A stretch of 64,000 nt of DNA from VXYL01 sp965200375 (GCA_965200375.1 OZ241353.1:3224001-3288000); one strand, 5' to 3'; shown: positions 8,754 to 17,400, counted from the stretch's first letter. Translations and numbers: made by a program. Notes: generated by a model not told the origin, from the letters alone.

Positions 8754-8983
8754 CTACTGGCGGGTGCATTCCGCGTTGCTGCCGTCGAGGGGCTCGCCCG
8801 AGGTGGGCGCCCGGTAGCTGCCGGACCTCGCATGGGTATTTTGGGACGTCGGTAGGCAGATGCCCTCGTAGATTCTCACACTTGGATTGACTCCTGTGCT
8901 GTCTGTCCCACTGACGCGCAGTTGCTTCAACACTGGCCGCGTCCATTGGCGACGGTCGGGGGGGATTCGTCTTGGCGTTGCAT
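8754..8983 (-). pseudogene. Short RiPP-like peptide gene, copy A, out of frame at a G7 tract
   Basis: From ATG 8983 the product would be MQRQDES and stop after 18 residues, because seven C (minus strand) at 8958-8964 shift the frame. In the other frame the sequence continues RRQWTRPVLKQLRVSGTDS ... GSYRAPTSGEPLDG to a TAG at 8754. That second part closely matches the intact copy at 29107-29331. Adding one base or removing two in the tract would restore a peptide of about 75 residues. It may be a true pseudogene, a phase-variable gene in the off state, or a sequencing error in the homopolymer. Confidence 0.55.
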
Positions 8984-9299
8984 CCTGCCTTTCCCAATCG
9001 AAGTGTGCTCGCCACAGTACCACAGCCGCAGCCGTGCTGCCATGCTCACCCAATCGAACGTGCGAAGCGCTGGCGACCACCGGCGGCAAGCAACCCTGCC
9101 AAGCGCTCGCCGCGGCCATGCTCGCGCACAGGAACGCCTTGCGGCCGTCGTGCGAACGCGCCATGCTCTCTGTCGCCGCGGCAAGCCTTTGGCCGCTTGG
9201 AAGCGCACCGGCCGCCGGTGGGCAGCCTATTGGCGACCAGGACGCCTTCCGGCAGCTCGCCAGCGCGAAGCGCCAGATGTCGCCCAAGCGCCGCTCGAC

Positions 9300-9321
9300 T
9301 TATGACAAACGCTTATGACAA
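9300..9321. promoter_or_regulatory. Tandem TTATGACAA motif (module copy A)
   Basis: Two identical 9-mers at 9300-9308 and 9313-9321, 13 bases apart (minus strand TTGTCATAA). Copy B has TTATGGCAA and TTATGTCAA at 29606-29614 and 29618-29626; the third copy has CTGCCATAG and TTGCCATAA at 60372-60394. The tandem arrangement at the same place in three module copies suggests a binding site for a regulator or recombinase. Confidence 0.45.
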
Positions 9322-9369
9322 GCCGCGGCGCTTTCGGAAAAACCTTGCTAGATCAAGGGCTTGCGGCGA

Positions 9370-9483
9370 CTAGGTGGCGGAACCCCACTCCGCCGCGGCG
9401 TGTGCCAGCAACCGCTCGAACAGCACGCCGGTGCGCCCGTCCGGCAGATTGCGAACGGCTCCGTAGCTTGCGTCGTCCGTCAT
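9370..9483 (-). CDS. Possible 37-residue small protein
   Basis: ATG 9483 follows AGGGA at a workable spacing and reads MTDDASYGAVRNLPDGRTGV ... HAAAEWGSAT to a TAG that forms the CTAG at 9370-9373. The frame stays open upstream to another ATG at 9564. The residue mix looks like real protein, but there is no family match and the neighbour on the other strand has its own promoter nearby. It could also be the C-terminal scrap of a larger lost gene. Confidence 0.25.
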   Translation of the reverse strand: MTDDASYGAVRNLPDGRTGVLFERLLAHAAAEWGSAT

Positions 9484-9600
9484 CGTGTCCCTTGGTTGTG
9501 TGCGCCAGTGCCGGACCTCGAGGACCACGCCATCCGGTCTCGGCAAGATGGAACCATACCCCATCGTGGAGCATGGCCGGCAAGGTAACGCCGCGGCGCG

Positions 9601-9606
9601 TATACT
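9601..9606 (+). promoter_or_regulatory. Candidate -10 box before the SRPBCC gene
   Basis: TATACT lies 24 bases before ATG 9631, a good -10 hexamer in very GC-rich DNA. No convincing -35 is seen 16-18 bases upstream. Confidence 0.35.
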
Positions 9607-9630
9607 TCGTGGCCTTCGCTGGAGCCGCCC

Positions 9631-10239
9631 ATGTTCAAGGCCCTCTTGGTCCAAGTCCCTCGGCGGACGCGCAATCCGATCGTAACCCGTGGCGGTGTTT
9701 TTGCGGCTGGCGCCATCGCAGCGTTGGCCCTTGGCGCACCGGTCCTTGCGGCGGTGACCGAATCCGACGATGGCGGTTTCGTCTCCGCCCACCAAGTCGA
9801 GATCGCCGCGTCGCCAGCGCGCGTGTTCGAGGCGCTGGTGGCCGAGGTGGGGGAATGGTGGGATCCGGAACACACCTATACCGGTGATGCGGGGAACATG
9901 ACCTTCAACGAGTTCCCTGCGCTGTGGGAGCGCTTCTCGGACGAAGGCTTCGTGCGCCACATGGCCATCGACATGGTGCGGCCACCGAAGACGCTGCGCC
10001 TGAGCGGCGGTCTCGGCCCGCTGCAGCCCTTGGCGGTGACCGGCAGCATGGCCTTCGACCTAGTGCCCATCGCCGAGGGAACCCGGATTTCCTATCGCTA
10101 CGTCGTCACCGGCAGGCGTTTGCAGGAGTGGGCGGGTCCGGTGGACCGGGTGATGGCTGGCCAGCTGGCGCGGCTGCGGCGCTATGTCGAGACGGGGGTG
10201 CCGGCTGTCGACGCCGCGCCGGCGGCCAACGCGGGGTGA
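9631..10239 (+). CDS. Exported SRPBCC (START-like) domain protein
   Basis: 202 residues. An N-terminal basic segment and hydrophobic stretch (about residues 20-42, GGVFAAGAIAALALGAPVLA) act as a signal or anchor. The rest has the SRPBCC pattern: 'HQVEIAASPARVFEALVAEVGEWWDPE' (first strand and helix), 'LRLSGGLGPLQPLAVTGSMAFDLVP' and a long C-terminal helix starting 'VDRVMAGQLARLRRYVE'. Such domains form a hydrophobic pocket for lipids or aromatic ligands. Here it would sit in the periplasm. Ligand and role are unknown. Confidence 0.75.
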   Translation: MFKALLVQVPRRTRNPIVTRGGVFAAGAIAALALGAPVLAAVTESDDGGFVSAHQVEIAASPARVFEALVAEVGEWWDPEHTYTGDAGNMTFNEFPALWERFSDEGFVRHMAIDMVRPPKTLRLSGGLGPLQPLAVTGSMAFDLVPIAEGTRISYRYVVTGRRLQEWAGPVDRVMAGQLARLRRYVETGVPAVDAAPAANAG

Positions 10240-10296
10240 ACGCCGTTCGGCAGCGGGCCGCTGTTGGGGCCGCGAAGCCATGGCAGCCCACGGCTC

Positions 10297-11505
10297 ATGC
10301 CTGACGGGAGTCGAGGCCCTGCGAGGCTGGCGATCCACGTGTTCGACATGAGGGGCGGCGGCGTGGCCATAAGCACGGCCAACATGGCCGGCGCCATGGC
10401 ACGAAGGGGCCACCGCGTCGATCTGTTGCTCTGCAGGCGCGCAGGACCGATCCTCGGCGCAGTCCCCGGCACCGTGAACATCGTCAAGCTGCGCCCCAGC
10501 TTGTTGTTCCCCGCCTACATGCTGGTCGCTGGGGCAATGTCCACGCTACTAGCGATGTCGTGGCTCTACGCTCGTTGGCGAACGTCAATATTCTTGAGCC
10601 TTCTCTACGTTCCGGCGCTGGTGCGCTATCTGCGGCGCGAGCGGCCCGATGCCCTGCTTGTCGCCAAGACTGTGTCCAACCTGGCAACGCTGGTCGCGGC
10701 GAAGCTGGCACGAACGCCGACGCGGATCGTGATTTCGGAACGGATCCACCTGTCGACGAAGCTGCGGCAGGCAGGCTGGGGCGTGTTGGCGCCGCATATT
10801 CGGAAGATGTATCCGGCCGCCGACATCTGCGTGGCGTGCTCCCGTGGGGCGGGTGACGACGTCTCGAAGGTTGCCCACATGCCAGGGGACAGGGTAGTCG
10901 TGATCTACAGCCCAGTGGTACACGCCGGACTGGCGCTCTTGGCGAGGGTCCGCTTGAAGCATCCATGGTTCGACCGGGGTGAGCCGCCAGTGATCCTTGG
11001 CGTCGGCAGACTGGAGGCTCAGAAGGACTTTGCCACCTTGCTCAAGGCGTTCGCCCTCCTCCGCGGGCGGCGACCAGCTAGGCTGGTCATTCTCGGAGAG
11101 GGGGCGCAAAGGGCCGAGCTGCAGGCGCTCGCCGGAACACTGGGCGTGGCAGAAGACGTGGACCTGCCCGGCAGCGTTCAGAATCCCCATGCGTACATGG
11201 CGCGGGCGGCGGTGTTCGCCATGTCCTCTCGCTGGGAAGGGCTGTCCCGGGTGATCGTCGAAGCGTTGGCTGCGGGCTGCCCCGTGGTGAGCACGGACTG
11301 CCCAAGCGGCCCGGCGGAGATTCTGGAAGGCGGCGCCTACGGTCGGCTGGTGCCGGTCGGAGACAGTCGATCCTTCGCCGAGGCCCTCCTGGCGACGCTG
11401 GACGAACCGCCGGCAAAGGAACTACTGCAGTGCCGAGCGCAGTACTTCTCCGTCAAGCGATCAACGGATCGGCACCTCGACGTGATGCTCGGAGACATGG
11501 TCTGA
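10297..11505 (+). CDS. GT4-family glycosyltransferase
   Basis: 402 residues from ATG 10297. The donor-binding half shows the GT-B/GT4 pattern: PPVILGVGRLEAQKDFATLL (about 230-250), RLVILGEGAQRAELQALA, and a terminal E-x7-E motif in SSRWEGLSRVIVEALAAGCP, followed by DCPSGPAEIL. The acceptor half includes RLAIHVFDMRGGGVAISTAN and a hydrophobic stretch at about 70-95 that may associate with the membrane. It would add a sugar during polysaccharide or glycolipid synthesis. No other polysaccharide genes are adjacent, so the product cannot be named. Confidence 0.85.
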   Translation: MPDGSRGPARLAIHVFDMRGGGVAISTANMAGAMARRGHRVDLLLCRRAGPILGAVPGTVNIVKLRPSLLFPAYMLVAGAMSTLLAMSWLYARWRTSIFLSLLYVPALVRYLRRERPDALLVAKTVSNLATLVAAKLARTPTRIVISERIHLSTKLRQAGWGVLAPHIRKMYPAADICVACSRGAGDDVSKVAHMPGDRVVVIYSPVVHAGLALLARVRLKHPWFDRGEPPVILGVGRLEAQKDFATLLKAFALLRGRRPARLVILGEGAQRAELQALAGTLGVAEDVDLPGSVQNPHAYMARAAVFAMSSRWEGLSRVIVEALAAGCPVVSTDCPSGPAEILEGGAYGRLVPVGDSRSFAEALLATLDEPPAKELLQCRAQYFSVKRSTDRHLDVMLGDMV

Positions 11506-11529
11506 CGTAAGAGTCGCGGGGCGGGGTTG

Positions 11530-11564
11530 CCGTTTGCCATGTCTGTTCGCCAACGGACCGCTAG
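11530..11564 (+). repeat. CTAG repeat family A, right-end fragment
   Basis: About 35 bp matching the right end of the family (tttgccatgtctgttcg ... ccgctag) with several substitutions. The frame still reads MSVRQRT, against MSIRNRT in the better copies. The left part is absent. The terminal CTAG (11561-11564) includes the stop codon of mobA on the minus strand. Confidence 0.5.
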
Positions 11565-12151
11565 CGGGCCACTTCGTGCGTCGCCAGTCGTCGCCGGGCG
11601 GCGTCCAGATCCGCGTCGGTGTTGACGTTGCGGAAGGCGGCCGACGGGAACTCCACCGTCGGTACGCGTTCGGCATCCAGCCACTGCCTTGCCGCCCGGC
11701 CGCCAGCCCCGAAGAAGGCCGCCAAGGCCGCCGCTCGGCGGCTCGCCAGCAGCATGGCCAGGTTATGTCTCCGGCCCCCGGCGCTTGCCACCGCAGCCCC
11801 CTGGTCGCGGCAAGCGCTCGCCAGCCTCGCCACTAGGTCCTTCGGCAGAAAGGGCGTGTCCGCCGGAGCGAGCAGCACCCAGGGGGTGCCGACGCGAGGC
11901 AGCGCCGCCGCCAGGCCCGCCAACGGTCCTTGGCCGGGTTCTTCATCCGTTGCCACCGGCCAGCCGAACTGTCGGTAGGCGGCAGCCCCGGCCGCCGAAC
12001 ATGCCAGCACGACAGCCTCCACCTGCGGCGCCAGCCGGTCGATCACATGGCCGACCAACGGCTTGCCTGCCAGGTCCAGCAGCGGCTTGTCGCGGCCCTC
12101 GAGGCGCGTGGCGCGGCCTCCGCAGACGATGACGGCCGTGGTCGCCTGCAT
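11561..12151 (-). CDS. mobA: Molybdenum cofactor guanylyltransferase
   Basis: 196 residues. MobA links GMP to molybdopterin to give the guanine dinucleotide cofactor used by formate dehydrogenase and related enzymes. The N-terminus has VIVCGGRATRLEGRDKPLLD, the nucleotide-binding loop with the conserved Lys. Later come PLAGLAAALPRVGTPWVLLAPADTPFL, the Asp-containing motif, and FRNVNTDADLDAA near the end. It lies 23 bases after fdhD, in the order fdhA-fdhD-mobA, so it should serve the formate dehydrogenase encoded upstream. The TAG stop is inside a CTAG shared with a repeat fragment. Confidence 0.9.
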   Translation of the reverse strand: MQATTAVIVCGGRATRLEGRDKPLLDLAGKPLVGHVIDRLAPQVEAVVLACSAAGAAAYRQFGWPVATDEEPGQGPLAGLAAALPRVGTPWVLLAPADTPFLPKDLVARLASACRDQGAAVASAGGRRHNLAMLLASRRAAALAAFFGAGGRAARQWLDAERVPTVEFPSAAFRNVNTDADLDAARRRLATHEVAR

Positions 12152-12174
12152 GGCTTCCTGGCGGTCGTCCAGAT

Positions 12175-13077
12175 CTAGAGCAGTCCGTGCGGGTCCGCGT
12201 AGACGTTGAAGCTCGCCGCCTTCAGGAAGCCCACCAGAGCGATGCCGGCATCCTTCGCCAGTTCGATGGCGAGGCTCGACGGCGGCCCCAGCGCCGCCAC
12301 CAGCGCGGCGCCGGACATCGCCGCCTTCTGCAGCAGCTCGAAACTCGCCCGCCCGGAGAGCAGGATGCCGAGGCCGCCGAGGGCTGGCGATTGGCCGGAT
12401 GTGGCTGCGCCGGGAGCGGCATCGCCCAGGTAGCTTCCGATCAGCTTGTCGAGGGCGTTGTGGCGGCCGACGTCTTCGCGCAGCCGCAGAATTCGTCCTT
12501 CGCCATCGAAGCTGGCGGCGGCATGCAGGCCGCCAGTGCGGCTGAACTCGGCCTGCATCTCCCGCAGCCGCTGCGGCAAGCCGCCGAGGCTGTCCCGCGC
12601 AATCGCCAAGGGGCGACGGTCGATGGCCGGCATCTGCAAACGCACCGCGTCCAGCGACGCCTTGCCGCAGACGCCGCAGCTCGACGAAGTGAACACATGG
12701 CGCGACAGACGTGCCGGATCGAAGCGCACGCCGGGCGCCAGGGTGGCCTTGACCACGTTGGCCAGCCCCTTGTCCGGGCTCGGCGGGCCGCAGCAGGCGA
12801 CGTCCGCCAGGTCCCCGCCCGCATGGACGACGCCCTCTCCGAACAGAAAGCCGCGCACCAGATCGAAGTCGTCGCCCGGCGTGCGCATGGTCACGGCGAT
12901 GCTCTGTTCCCGGTGGGCGCCTGCGTCTGTCCAGGCGAGGCGCACTTCCAACGGCTCCTCAACGGTTACGAAGTCCGTCTCGGCGTTGCCGTCGCGGCCC
13001 CGAAAGCGCACCGGCACGCGCACGCTCTGGGTCGGCGCGGCCGCCGCGGGAATCGCCGCCGCGGCGGTGCCGGTCAT
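12175..13077 (-). CDS. fdhD: Formate dehydrogenase sulfurtransferase FdhD
   Basis: 300 residues. FdhD passes sulfur from IscS to the molybdenum cofactor and is needed for active formate dehydrogenase. The signature CGVC pair is in FTSSSCGVCGKASLDAV (about 128-144). EDVGRHNALDKLIG (about 214-227) and ILLSGRASFELLQKA follow in the usual order. The ATG overlaps the TGA of fdhA (13074-13077), so translation is coupled. The N-terminal 20 residues are Ala/Pro-rich and add little. Confidence 0.92.
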   Translation of the reverse strand: MTGTAAAAIPAAAAPTQSVRVPVRFRGRDGNAETDFVTVEEPLEVRLAWTDAGAHREQSIAVTMRTPGDDFDLVRGFLFGEGVVHAGGDLADVACCGPPSPDKGLANVVKATLAPGVRFDPARLSRHVFTSSSCGVCGKASLDAVRLQMPAIDRRPLAIARDSLGGLPQRLREMQAEFSRTGGLHAAASFDGEGRILRLREDVGRHNALDKLIGSYLGDAAPGAATSGQSPALGGLGILLSGRASFELLQKAAMSGAALVAALGPPSSLAIELAKDAGIALVGFLKAASFNVYADPHGLL

Positions 13078-15989
13078 CGGCCGGGCAGCGCCGCTTGCTG
13101 GGCCTTGGCGCGTTCAAGGTGGGCCTGCTGCCACTCGGAGCGGTGGTTGGCGGGGCGCACCTCCACCGCGGTCACCTTGTACTCGGGGCAGTTGGTGGCC
13201 CAGTCCGAGAGTTCGGTGGTCACCACGTTGGTGCCGGTCCGAGGGTGGTGGAAGGTGGTGTAGACGACGCCGGGCGCCACCCGTTCAGTCACCGTGGCAT
13301 GCAGAGTGATCTCGCCGATGCGGCTGGCGACGCTCACCCAGTCGTTGTCGCGGATGCCGCGCAGCTCGGCGTCGGCGGGGTGGATTTCCAGGCGATCCTC
13401 TTCGAGCCAGGCGAGGTTGGCCGTGCGGCGGGTCTGGGCGCCGACGTTGTACTGGCTGAGCAGGCGCCCGGTGGTGAGCAGCAGCGGAAACTTGCGGTTG
13501 GTCCGTTCCTCGGTGGGCTGGTATTCGGTGAGCACGAAAAGCCCCTTGCCACGCACGAAGGCGTCCTCGTGCATGATCGGCGTGCCGCGGGGGGCGGCGG
13601 GGGTGCAGGGCCATTGGACGCTGCCTTCGCGGTCGAGCACCTCGAACGTCACGCCGGCGAAGGACGGCGTAAGCGCGGCGATCTCGCGCAGGATGTCCTC
13701 GGCGCAGTCGTAGGCCATGGCATAGCCCATCGCGTTCGCCAGCGCCTGGGTAGCCTGCCACTCCTGCATGCCGGCCTTGCTCGGCATCACCGCCCGTACG
13801 CGGCTGATGCGCCGTTCGGCGTTCACGAAGGTGCCGTCCTTCTCCAGGAACGAAGTACCGGGCAGGAACACGTGCGCGAACTTGGCGGTCTCGTTGAGAA
13901 ACAGATCCTGGACGATCACGCACTCCATGGCGGCGAGGGCCGCCTCCACGTGCTGGGTGTTGGGGTCGGACTGGGCGATGTCCTCGCCTTGGATGTAGAG
14001 CGCCTTGAAGCTGCCGGCCACGGCGTCGTCGAGCATGTTGGGTATGCGTCGGCCCGGCGTCGGGTCCAGTTCGGCGCGCCAGTGCCGGGCGAAGAGATCC
14101 CGCACCGCGTCGTCCTGCACGGGCCGGTAGTCCGACAGTTCGTGGGGGAAGGAGCCCATGTCGCAGGAGCCCTGCACGTTGTTCTGACCGCGCAGCGGGT
14201 TCACGCCGACGCCGGGGCGGCCGATGTTGCCGGTGGCCATGGCCAGGTTGGCCATGGCCATCACCATGGTCGAGCCCTGGCTGTGCTCGGTGACGCCCAG
14301 GCCGTAGTAGATGCCGCTGTTCGGTCCCTTGGCGTAGAGCCGGGCCGCGGCGCGGATGTCCGCCGCCGGCACGCCGGTGACGGCTTCGGCCTGCTCCGGA
14401 GCGTTGGCGGCGTCCAAGACGAAGGCCAGCCATTCGCGGAAGGAGGGCAGGTCGCAGCGCTCCGCCACGAAGGCGCGATCGAGCAGATCCTCCGTGGCCA
14501 CGACATGGGCGAAGGCGTTGACGAGGGCCACGTTGGTGCCCGGCCGCAGCGCCAGATGATGAGCGGCTTCCACGTGCGGCGAGCGCACGAGATCGATGCG
14601 GCGCGGGTCGCAGACGATGAGGGCGGCGCCTTGGCGCAGTCGGCGCTTCATCTGCGAAGCGAACACCGGGTGGCCGTCGGTCGGGTTGGCGCCGATGAGC
14701 AGGATCACGTCGGCGTCGGCTACCGAGTCGAAGTCCTGGGTGCCGGCGCAGGTGCCGAAGGTCTGCTTCAGGCCGTAGCCGGTGGGGGAGTGGCATACCC
14801 GGGCGCAGGTGTCCACGTTGTTGTTGCCGAAGGCGGCGCGCACCAGCTTCTGCACGGCCCACACCTCTTCGTTGGTGCAGCGCGATGAGGTGATGCCGCC
14901 GATGGCGTCGCGTCCGTGCCGGGCCTGGATGCCCTTGAGGCGCGCCGCGGCGGTGTCTATGGCTTCCTGCCAGCCGACTTCGCGCCAGCGGTCGCTGGTG
15001 GATTCCCGCACCATCGGCGTGGTGATGCGCTGCCGGTGGTTCGCGTAGCCCCATGCGAAGCGGCCCTTCACGCAGGCGTGGCCGTGGTTCGCCTTGCCGT
15101 CCTTGTGCGGCAGCATGCGCACCACTTGATCGCCCTTCACTTCGGCGCGGAGCGAACAGCCGACGCCGCAGTAGGCGCAGGTGGTGTCGACGCTGCGGTC
15201 CGGCACCCCGTGCTCGACGACGGATTTCTCGATGAGGGTCGCGGTTGGACATGCCTGCACGCAGGCGCCGCAGGAAACGCACTCGGAGTCGAAGAAGGCA
15301 TCGGCGCTGGTGGCCACCGCGGATTCGAAGCCGCGGCCGGCGATGGTGAGCGCGAAGGTGCCTTGGACCTCGTCGCAGGCGCGCACGCAGCGGGAGCAGA
15401 CGATGCACTTGGCGGGATCGAACGCGAAGTAGGGGTTGGAGCGGTCCGCCGCCGCGGACAGATGGTTGGCGCCTTCGGCGTAGCGCACCGCGCGCAGCCC
15501 TACGGCGCCAGCGACGTCCTGCAGCTCGCAGTCGCCGTTGGCGGCGCAGGTCAGGCAGTCGAGGGGATGGTCGGAGATGTAGAGTTCGAGCACGCCCCGT
15601 CGGATCCGGGCGACGCGATCGGTCTGGGTCCGCACCGTCATGCCGTCCTGCGCTGGCTCGGTGCAGGCCGCCACCAGGCCGCGCCTCCCGGCCACTTCCA
15701 CCAGGCACACGCGGCAGGAACCGAAGGCAGCCAGGGTGTCGGTGGCGCAGAGCTTGGGGATGTCGAGCCCCGCCTCCCGCGCGACGCGCATGATGGAGGC
15801 GCCAGCTGCGGCGCGCAGGCGCTTGCCGTCGATGGTGAGCTCGACGGTATCGGGGACCGCTGCGGCACCGGGCCCTGGCGGCGCCGGGGTGCCTAGGTCC
15901 GCAATGGCGATGCCCATTCGCTTGGCCTCGGTGGCGCGTCTTGGGGCGGCATCCGCCCGCATCCGCAGTCGAGTTGCGAGCGGCATCAT
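13074..15989 (-). CDS. fdhA: Formate dehydrogenase alpha subunit
   Basis: 971 residues, the length of NAD-linked FdhA/FdsA proteins with a NuoG-like N-terminus. In order: a [2Fe-2S] domain (GSCRVCLVEVAGRRG, about residue 90), a His/Cys cluster region with CLTCAANGDCELQD, two [4Fe-4S] sites (CIVCSRCVRAC and CVSCGACVQACP), then a catalytic cluster CAYCGVGC near residue 271. The molybdenum ligand is Cys in ARVCHSPTGYGLKQTFG, not selenocysteine. The enzyme oxidises formate to CO2. No fdsB or fdsG (NADH/flavin) subunits are in the window, so its electron partner must be encoded elsewhere or differ. Confidence 0.92.
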   Translation of the reverse strand: MMPLATRLRMRADAAPRRATEAKRMGIAIADLGTPAPPGPGAAAVPDTVELTIDGKRLRAAAGASIMRVAREAGLDIPKLCATDTLAAFGSCRVCLVEVAGRRGLVAACTEPAQDGMTVRTQTDRVARIRRGVLELYISDHPLDCLTCAANGDCELQDVAGAVGLRAVRYAEGANHLSAAADRSNPYFAFDPAKCIVCSRCVRACDEVQGTFALTIAGRGFESAVATSADAFFDSECVSCGACVQACPTATLIEKSVVEHGVPDRSVDTTCAYCGVGCSLRAEVKGDQVVRMLPHKDGKANHGHACVKGRFAWGYANHRQRITTPMVRESTSDRWREVGWQEAIDTAAARLKGIQARHGRDAIGGITSSRCTNEEVWAVQKLVRAAFGNNNVDTCARVCHSPTGYGLKQTFGTCAGTQDFDSVADADVILLIGANPTDGHPVFASQMKRRLRQGAALIVCDPRRIDLVRSPHVEAAHHLALRPGTNVALVNAFAHVVATEDLLDRAFVAERCDLPSFREWLAFVLDAANAPEQAEAVTGVPAADIRAAARLYAKGPNSGIYYGLGVTEHSQGSTMVMAMANLAMATGNIGRPGVGVNPLRGQNNVQGSCDMGSFPHELSDYRPVQDDAVRDLFARHWRAELDPTPGRRIPNMLDDAVAGSFKALYIQGEDIAQSDPNTQHVEAALAAMECVIVQDLFLNETAKFAHVFLPGTSFLEKDGTFVNAERRISRVRAVMPSKAGMQEWQATQALANAMGYAMAYDCAEDILREIAALTPSFAGVTFEVLDREGSVQWPCTPAAPRGTPIMHEDAFVRGKGLFVLTEYQPTEERTNRKFPLLLTTGRLLSQYNVGAQTRRTANLAWLEEDRLEIHPADAELRGIRDNDWVSVASRIGEITLHATVTERVAPGVVYTTFHHPRTGTNVVTTELSDWATNCPEYKVTAVEVRPANHRSEWQQAHLERAKAQQAALPGR

Positions 15990-17380
15990 AGTCCGTCGCC
16001 GCGGCTGGCGCGAGATGGCGTCCGAGCGGCCCCGGCGGTCGGCGAACCAGAAACGGCGACGTCCGGCGCCAGGGCGAAGCGGAACGCCCTGCCTTGCCGG
16101 ACAGTGCGCGTCAGTCGCAGCAGCCCCAGGCCCGCGAGCTTGAGCAGGTCGGTTCTCGCGGTCTGGTAGGTGACGTAGTGGGCGCGCCGGTGTTCGGCGA
16201 TTGTGTACGTCCTGCCGGGGTCCTTGCCGAGGTGCCGGATCGCTGCCACCTGGCGGTGGTTCAGCTCCGCGTCCCGTACCTTCCGTTCCAGCAGGCGCTC
16301 CACGTCGCGCAGCTCCCGCGCCTTGCGGCCCAGGTAGCCCCGCAGCGCGTCCGTGGCGCGCAGCAGCACCCGCAGGTGGTAGTCCAGAAAGTACGTGGCG
16401 TCGTTGTCGTCGCGTTCCGAGAGGAGATAGGCGCGAACGTACTGGACCGGGGCCTTGCGGATGATGGTGGAAATCGAGAGGAACTCCGCCAGCGGGTAGC
16501 CGGCGCGGACCATGGCCCAGTAGAAGAGGGCGCGCGCGGTGCGTCCGTTGCCGTCCACGAACGGATGCTCGTAGCCCACCATGAAGTGCAGGAGCGCCGC
16601 CTTCACGACCGGATGCAGGAACCGCGCTTCTTGCGGCGCGTTGGCGAACGCAAGAACGCGCGCTAGGCGCTCCGGCAGCAGCGCCGCGTCCGGCGGCGTG
16701 TACATCAACGCGCCGTCGCGTTCGTCCACCACCGCCACGTCCTCGTCGGGGCGCCGGAGCCGGCCGCAGGCGGTCTCGTCGTCCAAGGTGCCGGCAGCGA
16801 CGATGCGGTGCAGTTCGAGCAGGACCTCCATCGACAGCGCCGTGGCTGCCTGCTCGCGCACGTACTCCATGGCATGGTGGTTGTTCAGGATCATGCGCTC
16901 GCTCCGGTCCCGGGCCGGCCTGCCAGTGCGCAGCATGGCCTTCGCCACCAGGCGGGTGGTGGAAGCGCCCTCGAGCTGGCTGGAAGTGATGGCCTCTTCG
17001 TAGATGGAGCTCTTCAGGTAGAAGTCCCTCGAGTGGCGGTCCGCCACGTCTTCGGGCAGCACCACGCTGCTGCCGAGGGCGCGGTCGACTTCGTGCAGCA
17101 ACCGGTGCAGGTGTCCGGAGTCCGTGAAGGCGAACGGCCTGCCGGCGGCGTCTTCGAGGGGCAGTTCATGTCTCGCGGACAGTCGCGCAAGCTTGGCGGC
17201 CAGCCACCACTGTTCTAGGGTGAAGCCCTTTGGCGGCATCCTGTACTTTAGCTGGGACCAGTGCAGGTATTTGTTTTCTGGCACTCTTCCCACGTTGGAG
17301 GAGGCGATGCGGAAGAGCTGATCCGGGCCTTGGCTGCGAATCAGATCGGGCAGCGGCGGCGGGTCTGCGGGAACTCTCAT
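15986..17380 (-). CDS. Fic-family AMP transferase with inhibitory helix (class II)
   Basis: 464 residues. The catalytic Fic motif is HPFVDGNGRTAR near residue 270: the His is the base, and the Gly-Asn-Gly-Arg loop holds ATP. An upstream SSQLEG near residue 131 fits the (S/T)xxxE(G/N) inhibitory motif, so the protein is a self-inhibited class II Fic. The C-terminal 100 residues look like a winged helix (YTIAEHRRAHYVTYQTARTDL). Fic enzymes attach AMP, or related groups, to hydroxyls on target proteins; the target is unknown. Its stop overlaps the fdhA start by four bases, so it is upstream in the same transcript as fdhA-fdhD-mobA. Confidence 0.88.
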   Translation of the reverse strand: MRVPADPPPLPDLIRSQGPDQLFRIASSNVGRVPENKYLHWSQLKYRMPPKGFTLEQWWLAAKLARLSARHELPLEDAAGRPFAFTDSGHLHRLLHEVDRALGSSVVLPEDVADRHSRDFYLKSSIYEEAITSSQLEGASTTRLVAKAMLRTGRPARDRSERMILNNHHAMEYVREQAATALSMEVLLELHRIVAAGTLDDETACGRLRRPDEDVAVVDERDGALMYTPPDAALLPERLARVLAFANAPQEARFLHPVVKAALLHFMVGYEHPFVDGNGRTARALFYWAMVRAGYPLAEFLSISTIIRKAPVQYVRAYLLSERDDNDATYFLDYHLRVLLRATDALRGYLGRKARELRDVERLLERKVRDAELNHRQVAAIRHLGKDPGRTYTIAEHRRAHYVTYQTARTDLLKLAGLGLLRLTRTVRQGRAFRFALAPDVAVSGSPTAGAARTPSRASRGDGL

Positions 17381-17400
17381 GGGGTTAGTGTCAATTTGCC

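Larger units (their letters stand above)
8530..9370 (-). repeat. Peptide module, copy A (repeat of 28.99-29.67 kb)
   Basis: Read on the minus strand this segment parallels 29670 to 28995. Shared parts in order are a 'gctttcggaaaaa' tract, a tandem TTGNCATAA motif, a 'ggaaggcgtcctggtcgcca' block, a promoter region, the peptide gene, and a 120-bp trailer containing 'gcgtcttggccgcgcaaag'. The trailer also occurs at 60545-60670. Copy A is followed by the coiled-coil gene; copy B is not. No transposase or integrase is present. The module is described here for the first time as far as I can tell, so no family name is given. Confidence 0.65.

Noticed and set aside
8577..9318. Several plus-strand frames of 90-140 codons in module A
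   Set aside because: They run antisense to the peptide gene and are not conserved in frame in module B.
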